Program-made: the position numbers and the translations under genes
Part shown: piece after piece, positions 1-4,907 of the stretch
Layout of the letters: each line of letters begins with the position of its first letter
Numbering within the stretch: position 1 is the stretch's first letter
The notes under the pieces: generated by a model
Seen by the model: only the letters and a program-made list of their open reading frames with translations
What the model was told of the DNA's origin: nothing
Databases searched by the model: none
Source: Nitrospiria bacterium
GTDB lineage: Bacteria; Nitrospirota; Nitrospiria; Nitrospirales; UBA8639
Assembly: GCA_030430725.1 (NCBI GenBank)
Contig: JAUIKP010000192.1
Span: 1-6,460, forward strand
Direction: 5' to 3'
DNA: 6,460 nucleotides

Positions 1-144
1 ATACTCCGACCCCAACACATTGCGCTAAGTATTGTAGGGCCTTCTCCTAGCGTCAGGGCGGCTCTGGAAGGGTGTCACCTTCTCGACTGCGTTCCGGTTT
101 ATGTCTCTGAGCACGAGGCAGTCCGACAGGAAATTTACGGTTAG
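1..144 (+). CDS. STAS-domain protein, 3' end only (partial)
   Basis: The reading frame is open from the first base to a TAG at 142-144 and gives 47 residues. I recognise the C-terminal half of a STAS domain (anti-sigma-factor-antagonist fold): HIALSIVGPSPSVRAALEG followed by LLDCVPVYVSEHEAV. It lines up without gaps with the ends of the two complete STAS proteins downstream, which read LTVINPKPSVRALLDLAGL..IIPI and LSMVKPKPAVREMLTFVNF..IVPI. This covers the last strand and helices of the fold; the phospho-acceptor loop lies outside the window. Family members bind anti-sigma or switch kinases in the cytoplasm and are controlled by serine phosphorylation. The role of this one is inferred from the fold only. 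The piece is short, so chance similarity is possible, but the match to two neighbouring genes makes it likely real. Confidence 0.7.
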   Translation: MLRPQHIALSIVGPSPSVRAALEGCHLLDCVPVYVSEHEAVRQEIYG

Positions 145-395
145 AACACCTTTGCTTACTCTGTAAACCATCGGCATGATTGCCTGCTCTTTGCCCCGCT
201 AATCCACAGCCTTAGGACTAACCGCAGGGAGGCTCCGGATTTTGTTGTAGAGAAAATGTCCTCTTACGGCCAGCTCATATAGGATATATATTGTAAGTTC
301 AGGATTTTGTCTGTCAGGAATCCTTGTGGACACATTCACAACAGATTCAACAGGTGATGCCCGTTGAACATGAATGTCTTCAGGAAGGAGTGAGT
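145..395. other. Non-coding stretch after the first STAS gene
   Basis: I see no convincing gene here. There is no clear hairpin-plus-T-run terminator after the TAG at 142-144. An AT-rich patch at 284-292 contains TATATT (287-292), which could be a -10 box, but the matching -35 (TTACGG, 17 bases upstream) is poor, so I do not call a promoter. A TTG at 324 opens a frame that runs to 506, but its first part has no better support than the shorter start at 396. Confidence 0.4.
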
Positions 396-506
396 TTGTG
401 GAAAGATTTGAGCATGACAGAGTGGCGTTTTACCTTGGATCGTAAATTTTCAGGTTGTGTCATTTCCGCATGTCTTTTCTGGTGTTCATTGGTGATGGAT
501 TTTTAA
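396..506 (+). CDS. Possible small hydrophobic peptide, unknown function
   Basis: This frame encodes 36 residues from a TTG at 396, with MTEW at an internal ATG (414). The support is a good ribosome site, AGGAAGGAG at 382-390, five bases before the TTG. The C-terminal part, roughly GCVISACLFWCSLVMDF, is hydrophobic enough for one membrane segment and contains three cysteines. The N-terminal half is polar and charged (KDLSMTEWRFTLDRK). I do not recognise a family. The stretch sits in otherwise decayed DNA, so it may be chance. An alternative is the same frame started further upstream (324 or 357), which lacks as good a ribosome site. Confidence 0.22.
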   Translation: MWKDLSMTEWRFTLDRKFSGCVISACLFWCSLVMDF

Positions 507-659
507 TTTTCTTCCATCAGGATTTATTATTCACCTCACCGGGCTTTGCACTTATCAAGAAACTATTTGACTAATCTCCCAGAATCGAATGTTTTTATAT
601 TTTTTTAATCAACAAAGAACGATTGAAGACATAGATCCTACCTTGAAGTTCTGCCGTGG
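507..659. other. AT-rich spacer between convergent small ORFs
   Basis: This stretch holds no gene I can support. It contains a strongly AT-rich run near 590-610 (tttttatatttttttaa) and separates the plus-strand ORF ending at 506 from the minus-strand gene ending at 660. No stem with a T-run suited to terminating either gene was found. Confidence 0.4.
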
Positions 660-896
660 TTAACTAAGGGCTATTGCCAAGTCACGGTGGCAATCTGAGC
701 ACTTAGCTCCCTCATTCGAGACCGCAACCAATCGAATGTAATGTGCACACCACATACAGTAAAGATACCCTGGCCCATTAAATCGAAAAGGATAGGTGGG
801 TGAGAGCTTCCCCCAATTGACCGCTTCTATTGGACACCAGGAGAGTCCGTGAGACTGCATGGAGTATAAATCCTTTCTCGATAAATTAGTCTTCAT
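660..896 (-). CDS. Small protein with two CxxC pairs (zinc-ribbon-like), unknown function
   Basis: This encodes 78 residues from an ATG at 896-894. I chose this start because AAGAGGGG (complement of 902-909) lies five bases upstream. The GTG at 902 in the same frame overlaps that ribosome site and is less likely. Near the C-terminus are two cysteine pairs, C47-x2-C50 (YCMWC) and C66-x2-C69 (KCSDC), separated by 15 residues and each preceded by an aromatic or basic residue, as in small zinc ribbons. The second pair reads CSDCH, which also fits the c-type haem motif CxxCH. There is no signal peptide to deliver it to the periplasm, so zinc binding is the better guess. The N-terminus is basic (MKTNLSRKDL). 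It lies 33 bases downstream of the 26-residue peptide on the same strand, which suggests one transcript. I cannot name a family. Confidence 0.55.
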   Translation of the reverse strand: MKTNLSRKDLYSMQSHGLSWCPIEAVNWGKLSPTYPFRFNGPGYLYCMWCAHYIRLVAVSNEGAKCSDCHRDLAIALS

Positions 897-929
897 GATC
901 ACCCCTCTTAATTGAGAGATCTGGTCTTG

Positions 930-1010
930 CTAACCCCTGAACCAGTGGAGGGTGAAGACTCCCAAAAACGCTATAACCGTTTCGATCAACCATAATGTTG
1001 TCCAGTCCAT
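930..1010 (-). CDS. 26-residue single-helix membrane peptide, unknown function
   Basis: This very short frame runs from an ATG at 1010-1008 to a TAG at 932-930. It carries one of the best ribosome sites in the window: AAGGAGG (complement of 1019-1025), eight bases before the ATG. The peptide begins MDWTTLW, continues with a hydrophobic stretch (LIETVIAFLGVFTL) and ends HWFRG. That is enough for one transmembrane helix with a basic tail that should stay in the cytoplasm. One glutamate (E10) lies within the helix. Size and layout recall tiny single-helix subunits of membrane complexes such as CydX of cytochrome bd or subunit IIa of ba3 oxidase. The sequence does not match them closely and no oxidase gene is present, so that is analogy only. 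The downstream partner is the CxxC protein at 660-896. Confidence 0.5.
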   Translation of the reverse strand: MDWTTLWLIETVIAFLGVFTLHWFRG

Positions 1011-1016
1011 GAAGGT

Positions 1017-1025
1017 GTCCTCCTT
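1017..1025 (-). promoter_or_regulatory. Strong Shine-Dalgarno site for the 26-residue peptide
   Basis: On the minus strand the bases read AAGGAGGAC, a near-perfect match to the 16S rRNA tail, with eight bases between AAGGAGG and the ATG at 1010. This site is the main argument that the tiny ORF is translated. A second minus-strand ATG at 1060 opens a 24-codon frame (MNQEPKEGNGG...) that runs across this site in another phase; it has a poorer ribosome site and may be a leader peptide or chance. Confidence 0.55.
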
Positions 1026-1060
1026 GTTCCTCCGTTGCCTTCTTTTGGTTCTTGATTCAT

Positions 1061-1642
1061 GAAAGTAGCAACCTTAATGCCACGAATTTCCCGGCATCCG
1101 ACCGAAGGCCAACCAGGCTGCTAACTACTTGTTTTATTGAAAGAAACAGGGAAGGTTAAGAAACGGAAGTTTTGATCTGACCATGCAGTACGACGTATCG
1201 GAAGGAATACAAACCGTATCATTTTCACACAGGGAAGCTGGTTTATGAACGAGGACGAGATTTAGGATGATTGAAGGACAATAGAATCGAGGAACATAAT
1301 AGAGGTTAACTCCTTGTGGTGGTGACTCAGCGCCCATGAGCGATCGATCAGATCAAAAAACTGAGTTGACGGGGTGTTGACGTGCCCCGCCCTTCTTGGG
1401 CTTAAGAAGAGTAAATATGAACCAAACTGGCAGGGGTTTTGAGAGATGCTCATCAAGAAGATTTTTGGAGGTTCAACATTAGATCAGAAACGTCCTGCGG
1501 TTATGTCGTGAGTCGTGAAAGCAGAGCGATAGGAGGCAATCAGTTTCAAATTACTTTCTGTGCTCATGTTGACTCGTATTGATCATTGAGTCGAAGCAGT
1601 TATAGTCCTGATATCTCCTGGGTGATGTTCATCATTGGTCAA
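1061..1642. other. Gene-poor stretch, no supported gene
   Basis: Frames of up to about 67 codons exist on the minus strand (for example 1134-1337 and 1262-1456), but none has a credible ribosome site, recognisable motif or protein-like composition. A short plus-strand frame near 1365-1440 (…LTCPALLGLKKSKYEPNW…) looks somewhat protein-like but is only about 24 codons between stops. Around 1364-1389 there are two copies of TTGACG and an inverted CGGGG/CCCCG pair. I see no further transposase sequence here, so the rest of the ISL3 gene appears to be lost rather than displaced. Confidence 0.4.
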
Positions 1643-1962
1643 TCATACGAATAAGGTCGTGAACCGGCTGCCCGTCTTGGCCGAGGCACTGCAATCTGTT
1701 TGACTTCTTGGTGAAGACAGTTCATACGAAGGCCCTCGGATTCAACCCAAGTGGAAAATTGCCACGTTTCCAGATGTCGCCAGCGGTGAGACTTTTGATC
1801 CTACCCGCTGGCCACCAGCTGATATTCGGGATAGGCATGCGGGTCCGTACCGGCATCGACTGTCATCGCAACCCGTTGCCGCGTCCTATTCAGATCCACA
1901 GTGATCACCTTCCAGGGATCTCGCAAACCCAACAGAGCTTGATGCAGTTCAAAGTCGCGCAT
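1643..1962 (-). pseudogene. ISL3-family transposase, N-terminal remnant (broken)
   Basis: From an ATG at 1962-1960 the minus strand encodes MRDFELHQALLGLRDPW, then KVITVDLNRTRQRVAM. This is the typical N-terminus of ISL3-family (IS204/IS1001/IS1165) transposases. A likely old ribosome site, AGGAAG (complement of about 1972-1977), precedes it. A TAG at 1803-1801 interrupts the frame where the family usually has a Tyr before Asp. Homology resumes in the same frame with DQKSHRWRHLETWQF and later CLHQEVKQIAVP, the usual RRWRHLDT..F and C..HGV..V.VP pattern. A one-base shift near 1672-1680 then moves the frame to GSRFTTLF, ending at a TGA (1645-1643). The first zinc-finger pair, normally CPEC, reads YPEY, consistent with two G-to-A changes. 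About 100 of roughly 400 codons remain and the DDE catalytic part is absent, so it cannot make an active enzyme. Family assignment rests on motif memory. Confidence 0.72.
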
Positions 1963-1992
1963 AGCTTGGGACTTCCTTTTCAAGACCTCAAC

Positions 1993-2066
1993 ATTGCGCA
2001 AGCGCAATCGATTACCCACATAATTTTCCGACGTCACACTTTTTTTCTCGTGTGGATGCGATCGCA
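1993..2066. repeat. Cluster of palindromes upstream of the transposase remnant
   Basis: Three inverted repeats lie within about 75 bases just upstream of the remnant's start: ATTGCGC-AA-GCGCAAT (1993-2008), CACAC/GTGTG around a T-rich loop (2035-2054), and the perfect palindrome TGCGATCGCA (2057-2066). The position fits the promoter or terminal region of the former insertion sequence, where transposase or repressor binding sites are expected. I could not identify a terminal inverted repeat or target duplication, so the element's end is not placed. Confidence 0.35.
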
Positions 2067-2472
2067 AAGCATTCAACACAAGAAGGGGTTACATGAACCG
2101 CACAAATTGGCCGTTTGTACTGGTGATGGTCGATCCCGGTTCTGGTACTCTTCCTCTCCGCGCGCTGCTTCTTTCGCGTTGTTTACCCAGTGTCGGATGG
2201 AATTGCGCCGATTTGGCTACACATCGCGGTCCATCAATGTGTCCATAGAACTTTTTTACCCATTGGGTAAGGTCTGCTTGTCTGTTGATATAAGGTCGGG
2301 AGACTTGAGGTAAGCTCGGTTCGACATAGACATGGTTTTCTAAGGAGTTTTTGATAGGAGAACTGCGGAGGTCGGATTTCCCCAAAAGTTGAATGTGGCA
2401 CATCTGTTGCTGATGATTTGGAGGATAGCAAAGCAGGGGCGATTCACTATCAAAATGCGTCACGGATAATAT
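2067..2472. other. Spacer before the STAS pair, no supported gene
   Basis: Long frames exist on both strands, but they overlap each other and lack ribosome sites and recognisable domains. One minus-strand frame at 2073-2216 gives a charged, protein-like stretch (HWVNNAKEAARGEEEYQNRD) with stop codons just upstream in the same phase. It could be a decayed gene of unknown type. A hairpin TTACCC-ATT-GGGTAA follows a T-run near 2252-2271 on the plus strand, the wrong order for a terminator. No clear sigma70 promoter for the STAS genes was found; GATAAT near 2465 is too close to the ribosome site. Confidence 0.35.
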
Positions 2473-2480
2473 AGGGAGGA
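2473..2480 (+). promoter_or_regulatory. Shine-Dalgarno site of first STAS gene
   Basis: AGGGAGGA lies seven bases before the ATG at 2488. It fixes that start and predicts efficient translation of the first STAS gene. The second STAS gene has no comparable site. Confidence 0.7.
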
Positions 2481-2487
2481 ACAGGTC

Positions 2488-2820
2488 ATGTTGGTACGAG
2501 CACGGTGGGAAAACGGAACGAGAATCTTGATGCTTTCCGGTCGGTTCGATAAATTTGGGCGGGTTCCGGTGGAAACGGCATTGGCGGCGGGAGAAGGACG
2601 ACCCTGTCATCACGTCGTCATGAATTTTTCACGAGTATCGTCTATGGATAGTGCAGGCATTGGGAGATTATTGTTGCTTTATCATTCCCTTCGAAGGAAA
2701 GGTATGGCCCTGACGGTGATCAATCCAAAGCCCTCTGTTAGGGCGCTATTGGATCTGGCGGGTTTAGCCACCATTATTCCGATTATGCAGGAAAAGCCTG
2801 AGGTTCGATCGGTGGCCTGA
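2488..2820 (+). CDS. STAS-domain protein, anti-sigma-factor-antagonist-like, intact phospho-site
   Basis: The protein is 110 residues long, the usual size of a single stand-alone STAS domain (SpoIIAA/RsbV type). The N-terminal strands contain ILMLSGRFDKFG (13-24), and a central strand VVMNFSRVSSM leads to the hallmark loop D54-S55-A56-G57-I58-G59. S55 corresponds to the serine phosphorylated by the anti-sigma kinase in SpoIIAA and RsbV. The following helix is RLLLLYHSLRRKG, then strand ALTVINP and the C-terminal helix KPSVRALLDLAGL. No transmembrane or extra domain is present, so it should be cytoplasmic. In the family, unphosphorylated protein binds an anti-sigma factor and frees the sigma factor; related proteins serve other phospho-switches. 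No partner kinase, phosphatase or sigma factor is encoded here, so the pathway is unknown. The start is well supported by the ribosome site at 2473-2480. A STAS paralogue follows after 34 bases, probably on the same transcript. Confidence 0.88.
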   Translation: MLVRARWENGTRILMLSGRFDKFGRVPVETALAAGEGRPCHHVVMNFSRVSSMDSAGIGRLLLLYHSLRRKGMALTVINPKPSVRALLDLAGLATIIPIMQEKPEVRSVA

Positions 2821-2854
2821 TCACCGGAGAATTCAGTTTCTTAAAGTTGCAGAA

Positions 2855-3262
2855 GTGGAAAGCCGAAATGAAAATTATCGAGCCGTGATGTTTATGATGC
2901 CTACCCAACCTACTCCTATTGACGACATGCATGTTATTACCTTCGGGGCATGCTTTGATGGGTCTGCGGAGCCTGCTTTAGAGGCGGCTGTCTTACAAGT
3001 GCAGGAAGTACAAGGCAAACACATCATTCTGAATATGGAAGCTCTGACTTCTCTGAATAGTCGTGCCTTAGGCAAATTATTTCTCACCTATCATCATCTC
3101 AATCGGAAGCACATTCGACTCAGTATGGTCAAACCAAAGCCGGCAGTCCGTGAAATGTTAACATTTGTCAACTTTCCGCAGATCGTTCCCATCTATGATT
3201 CAATTGATGCCGTGGTGGCCTTTGAGCAACGTCAGATGGAATCCTCAACCCTGCCACAGTGA
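2855..3262 (+). CDS. STAS-domain protein with altered phospho-acceptor loop
   Basis: From the GTG at 2855 this is 135 residues. The start is uncertain: in-frame GTG 2885 and ATG 2888, 2894 or 2897 would shorten the N-terminus by 10 to 14 residues, and none has a good ribosome site. The STAS core begins near HVITFGACFDGS (26-37). It continues through strand HIILNMEALTSL, helix GKLFLTYHHLNRKH, strand IRLSMVKP and helix KPAVREMLTFVNF. It aligns with the upstream neighbour over the C-terminal half without gaps. The phospho-acceptor loop differs: DSAGIG becomes N68-S69-R70-A71-L72-G73. The aspartate is lost and the glycine after the serine region is Ala, with a bulky Arg inserted in place of Ala. 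Serine remains, but kinase recognition may be changed. The protein may act as a non-phosphorylated or constitutive partner (inference). The tail after residue 125 is polar and probably disordered. Confidence 0.82.
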   Translation: MESRNENYRAVMFMMPTQPTPIDDMHVITFGACFDGSAEPALEAAVLQVQEVQGKHIILNMEALTSLNSRALGKLFLTYHHLNRKHIRLSMVKPKPAVREMLTFVNFPQIVPIYDSIDAVVAFEQRQMESSTLPQ

Positions 3263-3362
3263 CCGGGGTAAAAAGGGTTCATGGAGGTCGAGGGTATTTC
3301 AGATAAAAATTCGGCGTCTGGTTATTGGCCAAGATTGGGGAATGATGTTCCCGTACACTTGT

Positions 3363-3406
3363 TGCCGCATGGACCACTCCCTTTCCCTTTTAATGGAAAT
3401 GCGGCA
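3363..3406. repeat. Inverted repeat, 8-bp arms, 28-base spacer
   Basis: TGCCGCAT at 3363-3370 and ATGCGGCA at 3399-3406 are perfect reverse complements. The pyrimidine-rich spacer contains CCCTTTCCCTTTT. No T-run follows on either strand, so this is not a classical terminator. It could be an mRNA hairpin or a split binding site. Confidence 0.45.
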
Positions 3407-3460
3407 TGTCTGGACAGCGAATCCACCTAGCGTCGAAGGATGCCTATCCAATCTTTTCTT

Positions 3461-3490
3461 CCATGCAAATCTGGACATTCGATTGCATGG
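3461..3490. repeat. Hairpin, 8-bp stem with 14-base loop
   Basis: CCATGCAA at 3461-3468 pairs perfectly with TTGCATGG at 3483-3490. The loop contains TCTGGACA (3470-3477), which also occurs at 3409-3416 right after the other inverted repeat. No T-run follows. The stem may be a regulatory RNA hairpin or remnant of a repeated element. Confidence 0.45.
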
Positions 3491-3705
3491 CGCCCCTCCA
3501 ATCGGGAAGACGAGCTAATCGAATCTTTGCTCATCCGCTGAAACTTGGGAATTAATAACCACCCTAATGACCCAAACCCGACGGTTCCAGAAAGAGTTTT
3601 GCAATTCCTGATGACTATGACGGCCTCAAATAGGCCTATCGTGGACCTCGGGCCACACCACGTTCCCCAGATATTTCTCTAGCATCAGGGTCCCTTTCAT
3701 CGGGT

Positions 3706-3716
3706 GGCATAATGCC
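3706..3716. promoter_or_regulatory. Small palindrome upstream of the pot promoter (possible operator)
   Basis: GGCAT-A-ATGCC is an 11-base perfect inverted repeat that ends 12 bases upstream of the -35 box. The position would suit an activator or repressor site, but the arms are short and a single copy could be chance. Confidence 0.25.
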
Positions 3717-3728
3717 GGTGCCCCTTCA

Positions 3729-3758
3729 TTGACTTCCATTTTCCTCCCTTCCTAGAAT
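3729..3758 (+). promoter_or_regulatory. Sigma70-like promoter of the potABC operon
   Basis: TTGACT (3729-3734) matches five of six bases of the -35 consensus and TAGAAT (3753-3758) matches five of six of the -10 consensus, with an 18-base spacer. Transcription would begin near 3765. That leaves about 42 bases of leader before the GTG at 3807 but only about 9 before the TTG at 3774, which favours the GTG as the potA start. Confidence 0.6.
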
Positions 3759-3806
3759 CGTCACCCTGGCGATTTGTCCATTCCTCCCAGAAGGGAACCC
3801 TGGCTC

Positions 3807-4907
3807 GTGAATGAAAGCGTGGTCCTCGATAAGGTTACCAAAACCCATGGTCTCGTGAAGGCGGTGGATCATGTGTCTTTGTCTATCCAAAACGGAGAGT
3901 TTTTTTCTGTATTGGGGCCGAGTGGGTCGGGAAAAACCACGATCCTTCGATTAATTGCCGGATTAGATCGGCCCGATCAAGGAGACATTGTTATTCAGCA
4001 ACGTGTTGTCACCTTGGATCCTCCTCATAAGCGACCCGTAAATATGGTGTTCCAGCACTATGCGCTCTTCCCGCATCTGTCCGTGTTTGAGAATGTGGCC
4101 TTCGGTTTACGTATGAAAGGTGAACCCCAGGCACTGACTCAAAAGGCGGTGAGTGACATGTTGGCTTTGGTGCGTTTGCAAGGAAAAGAGAAACGACTTC
4201 CAGGGCAATTGTCGGGAGGAGAACAGCAACGGGTAGCGCTTGCACGAGCCTTAGTGAATCGTCCCATAGTCCTGCTGTTGGATGAGCCTTTGGCGGCTTT
4301 GGATCAGCAGTTACGTCAGGAGATGCAAGGAGAGCTGAAGCGGTTGCAGCGGGAGGTGAAAGCGACATTTATTTGTGTGACTCATCAGCAGGATGAAGCG
4401 CTCATGCTGTCTGATCGAATTGCCGTCATGAAGGGTGGGAAGGTGTTGCAAGTTGGGACGCCTCAGGAGATCTATGATTGCCCCGTATCTTCGACGGTGG
4501 CTCAGTTTATCGGTCTGTCTAATGTCTTGTCCGGTACCATCGCCTCCAGTGAAGATGGATTGTGTCGGGTTGAACATGAAGTCTTGTCACCCGTTAAGGT
4601 CGTGTGTTCCCCGCATGATTCTCTGCAGGGCGCCGTTACGGTTATGATTCGCCCTGAGCGGGTGCATGTGTCCTCTGACATGTCTGCCAACGGATATGAC
4701 AATATGTTCCCGGCGGTTGTGCACCAAGTCGTCTTTTCCGGGAATGAAGTGGTGTATCATGTGCGGCTTCGGGACGAGTCGATCTGGATCGCCCGTGTAC
4801 CAATCGCCGAAGCGCAGGCCCGACCATTGACCGTTGGTCAGCCGGTGTATGTGCAATGGCGGGCACAAGAGGGACTAATCTTGCCCGCTCATTCTGCCCC
4901 ATGCTGA
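3807..4907 (+). CDS. potA: Spermidine/putrescine-type ABC transporter ATP-binding protein PotA
   Basis: This is the ATPase subunit that drives polyamine import at the cytoplasmic face of the membrane. From the GTG at 3807 it has 366 residues, close to E. coli PotA (378). I prefer this start because AGAAGGG (3789-3795) lies 11 bases upstream and the promoter at 3729-3758 leaves a normal leader; a TTG at 3774 would add 11 residues. Counting from the GTG, the motifs are Walker A GPSGSGKT (37-44), Q-loop in VFQHYALFPH (Q83), signature LSGGEQQR (135-142), Walker B VLLLDEP (155-161), D-loop ALD (164-166) and H-loop VTHQQDEA (H193). All catalytic residues are present. The C-terminal third, with VMIRPERV (279-286), is a TOBE-type regulatory domain typical of PotA. 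The stop overlaps the potB start. Substrate assignment rests on PotA-like sequence and the PotB/PotC partners; a related organic-solute importer cannot be excluded. Confidence 0.9.
   Translation: MNESVVLDKVTKTHGLVKAVDHVSLSIQNGEFFSVLGPSGSGKTTILRLIAGLDRPDQGDIVIQQRVVTLDPPHKRPVNMVFQHYALFPHLSVFENVAFGLRMKGEPQALTQKAVSDMLALVRLQGKEKRLPGQLSGGEQQRVALARALVNRPIVLLLDEPLAALDQQLRQEMQGELKRLQREVKATFICVTHQQDEALMLSDRIAVMKGGKVLQVGTPQEIYDCPVSSTVAQFIGLSNVLSGTIASSEDGLCRVEHEVLSPVKVVCSPHDSLQGAVTVMIRPERVHVSSDMSANGYDNMFPAVVHQVVFSGNEVVYHVRLRDESIWIARVPIAEAQARPLTVGQPVYVQWRAQEGLILPAHSAPC

Larger units (their letters stand above)
3263..3705. other. Intergenic region between STAS and pot genes
   Basis: I support no gene here. 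A plus-strand frame at 3165-3518 overlaps the end of the STAS gene and has no ribosome site or domain. The region contains two perfect 8-bp inverted repeats (listed separately), a small hairpin GGCCT-CAAAT-AGGCC at 3622-3636, and a CGTGG/CCACG pair at 3640-3662. None is followed by a T-run, so I do not call a terminator for the STAS genes. Confidence 0.45.

Noticed and set aside
1058..1060. Minus-strand ATG opening a 24-codon frame (MNQEPKEGNGG…)
   Set aside because: Its ribosome site is weak and it crosses the strong site of the 26-residue peptide in another phase; at most a leader peptide.
1365..1440. Short plus-strand frame LTCPALLGLKKSKYEPNW, possible transposase or zinc-finger piece
   Set aside because: It has only about 24 codons between stops and no clear family match.
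1134..1456. Two overlapping minus-strand frames of 64 to 67 codons
   Set aside because: There are no ribosome sites and no recognisable motifs, and the two frames overlap each other.
2093..2248. 51-codon plus-strand frame (MNRTNWPFVLVMVDPG…) with AGAAGGGG just upstream
   Set aside because: The ribosome site is tempting, but it lies in the decayed region, the product has no family features, and it overlaps the protein-like minus-strand frame. Kept here as unproven.
2252..2271. Hairpin TTACCC-ATT-GGGTAA next to a T-run
   Set aside because: The T-run precedes the stem on the plus strand and becomes an A-run after it on the minus strand, so it does not fit an intrinsic terminator in either direction.
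1708..2313. 201-codon plus-strand frame
   Set aside because: It lies opposite the ISL3 transposase remnant, has no ribosome site and shows no domain; it is an antisense shadow of the old coding frame.
2089..2613. 174-codon minus-strand frame
   Set aside because: It overlaps the start of the well-supported STAS gene on the other strand and has low-complexity, un-protein-like composition with no ribosome site.
3165..3518. 117-codon plus-strand frame after the STAS pair
   Set aside because: It starts inside the STAS gene, has no ribosome site or domain, and spans the inverted repeats of the intergenic region.
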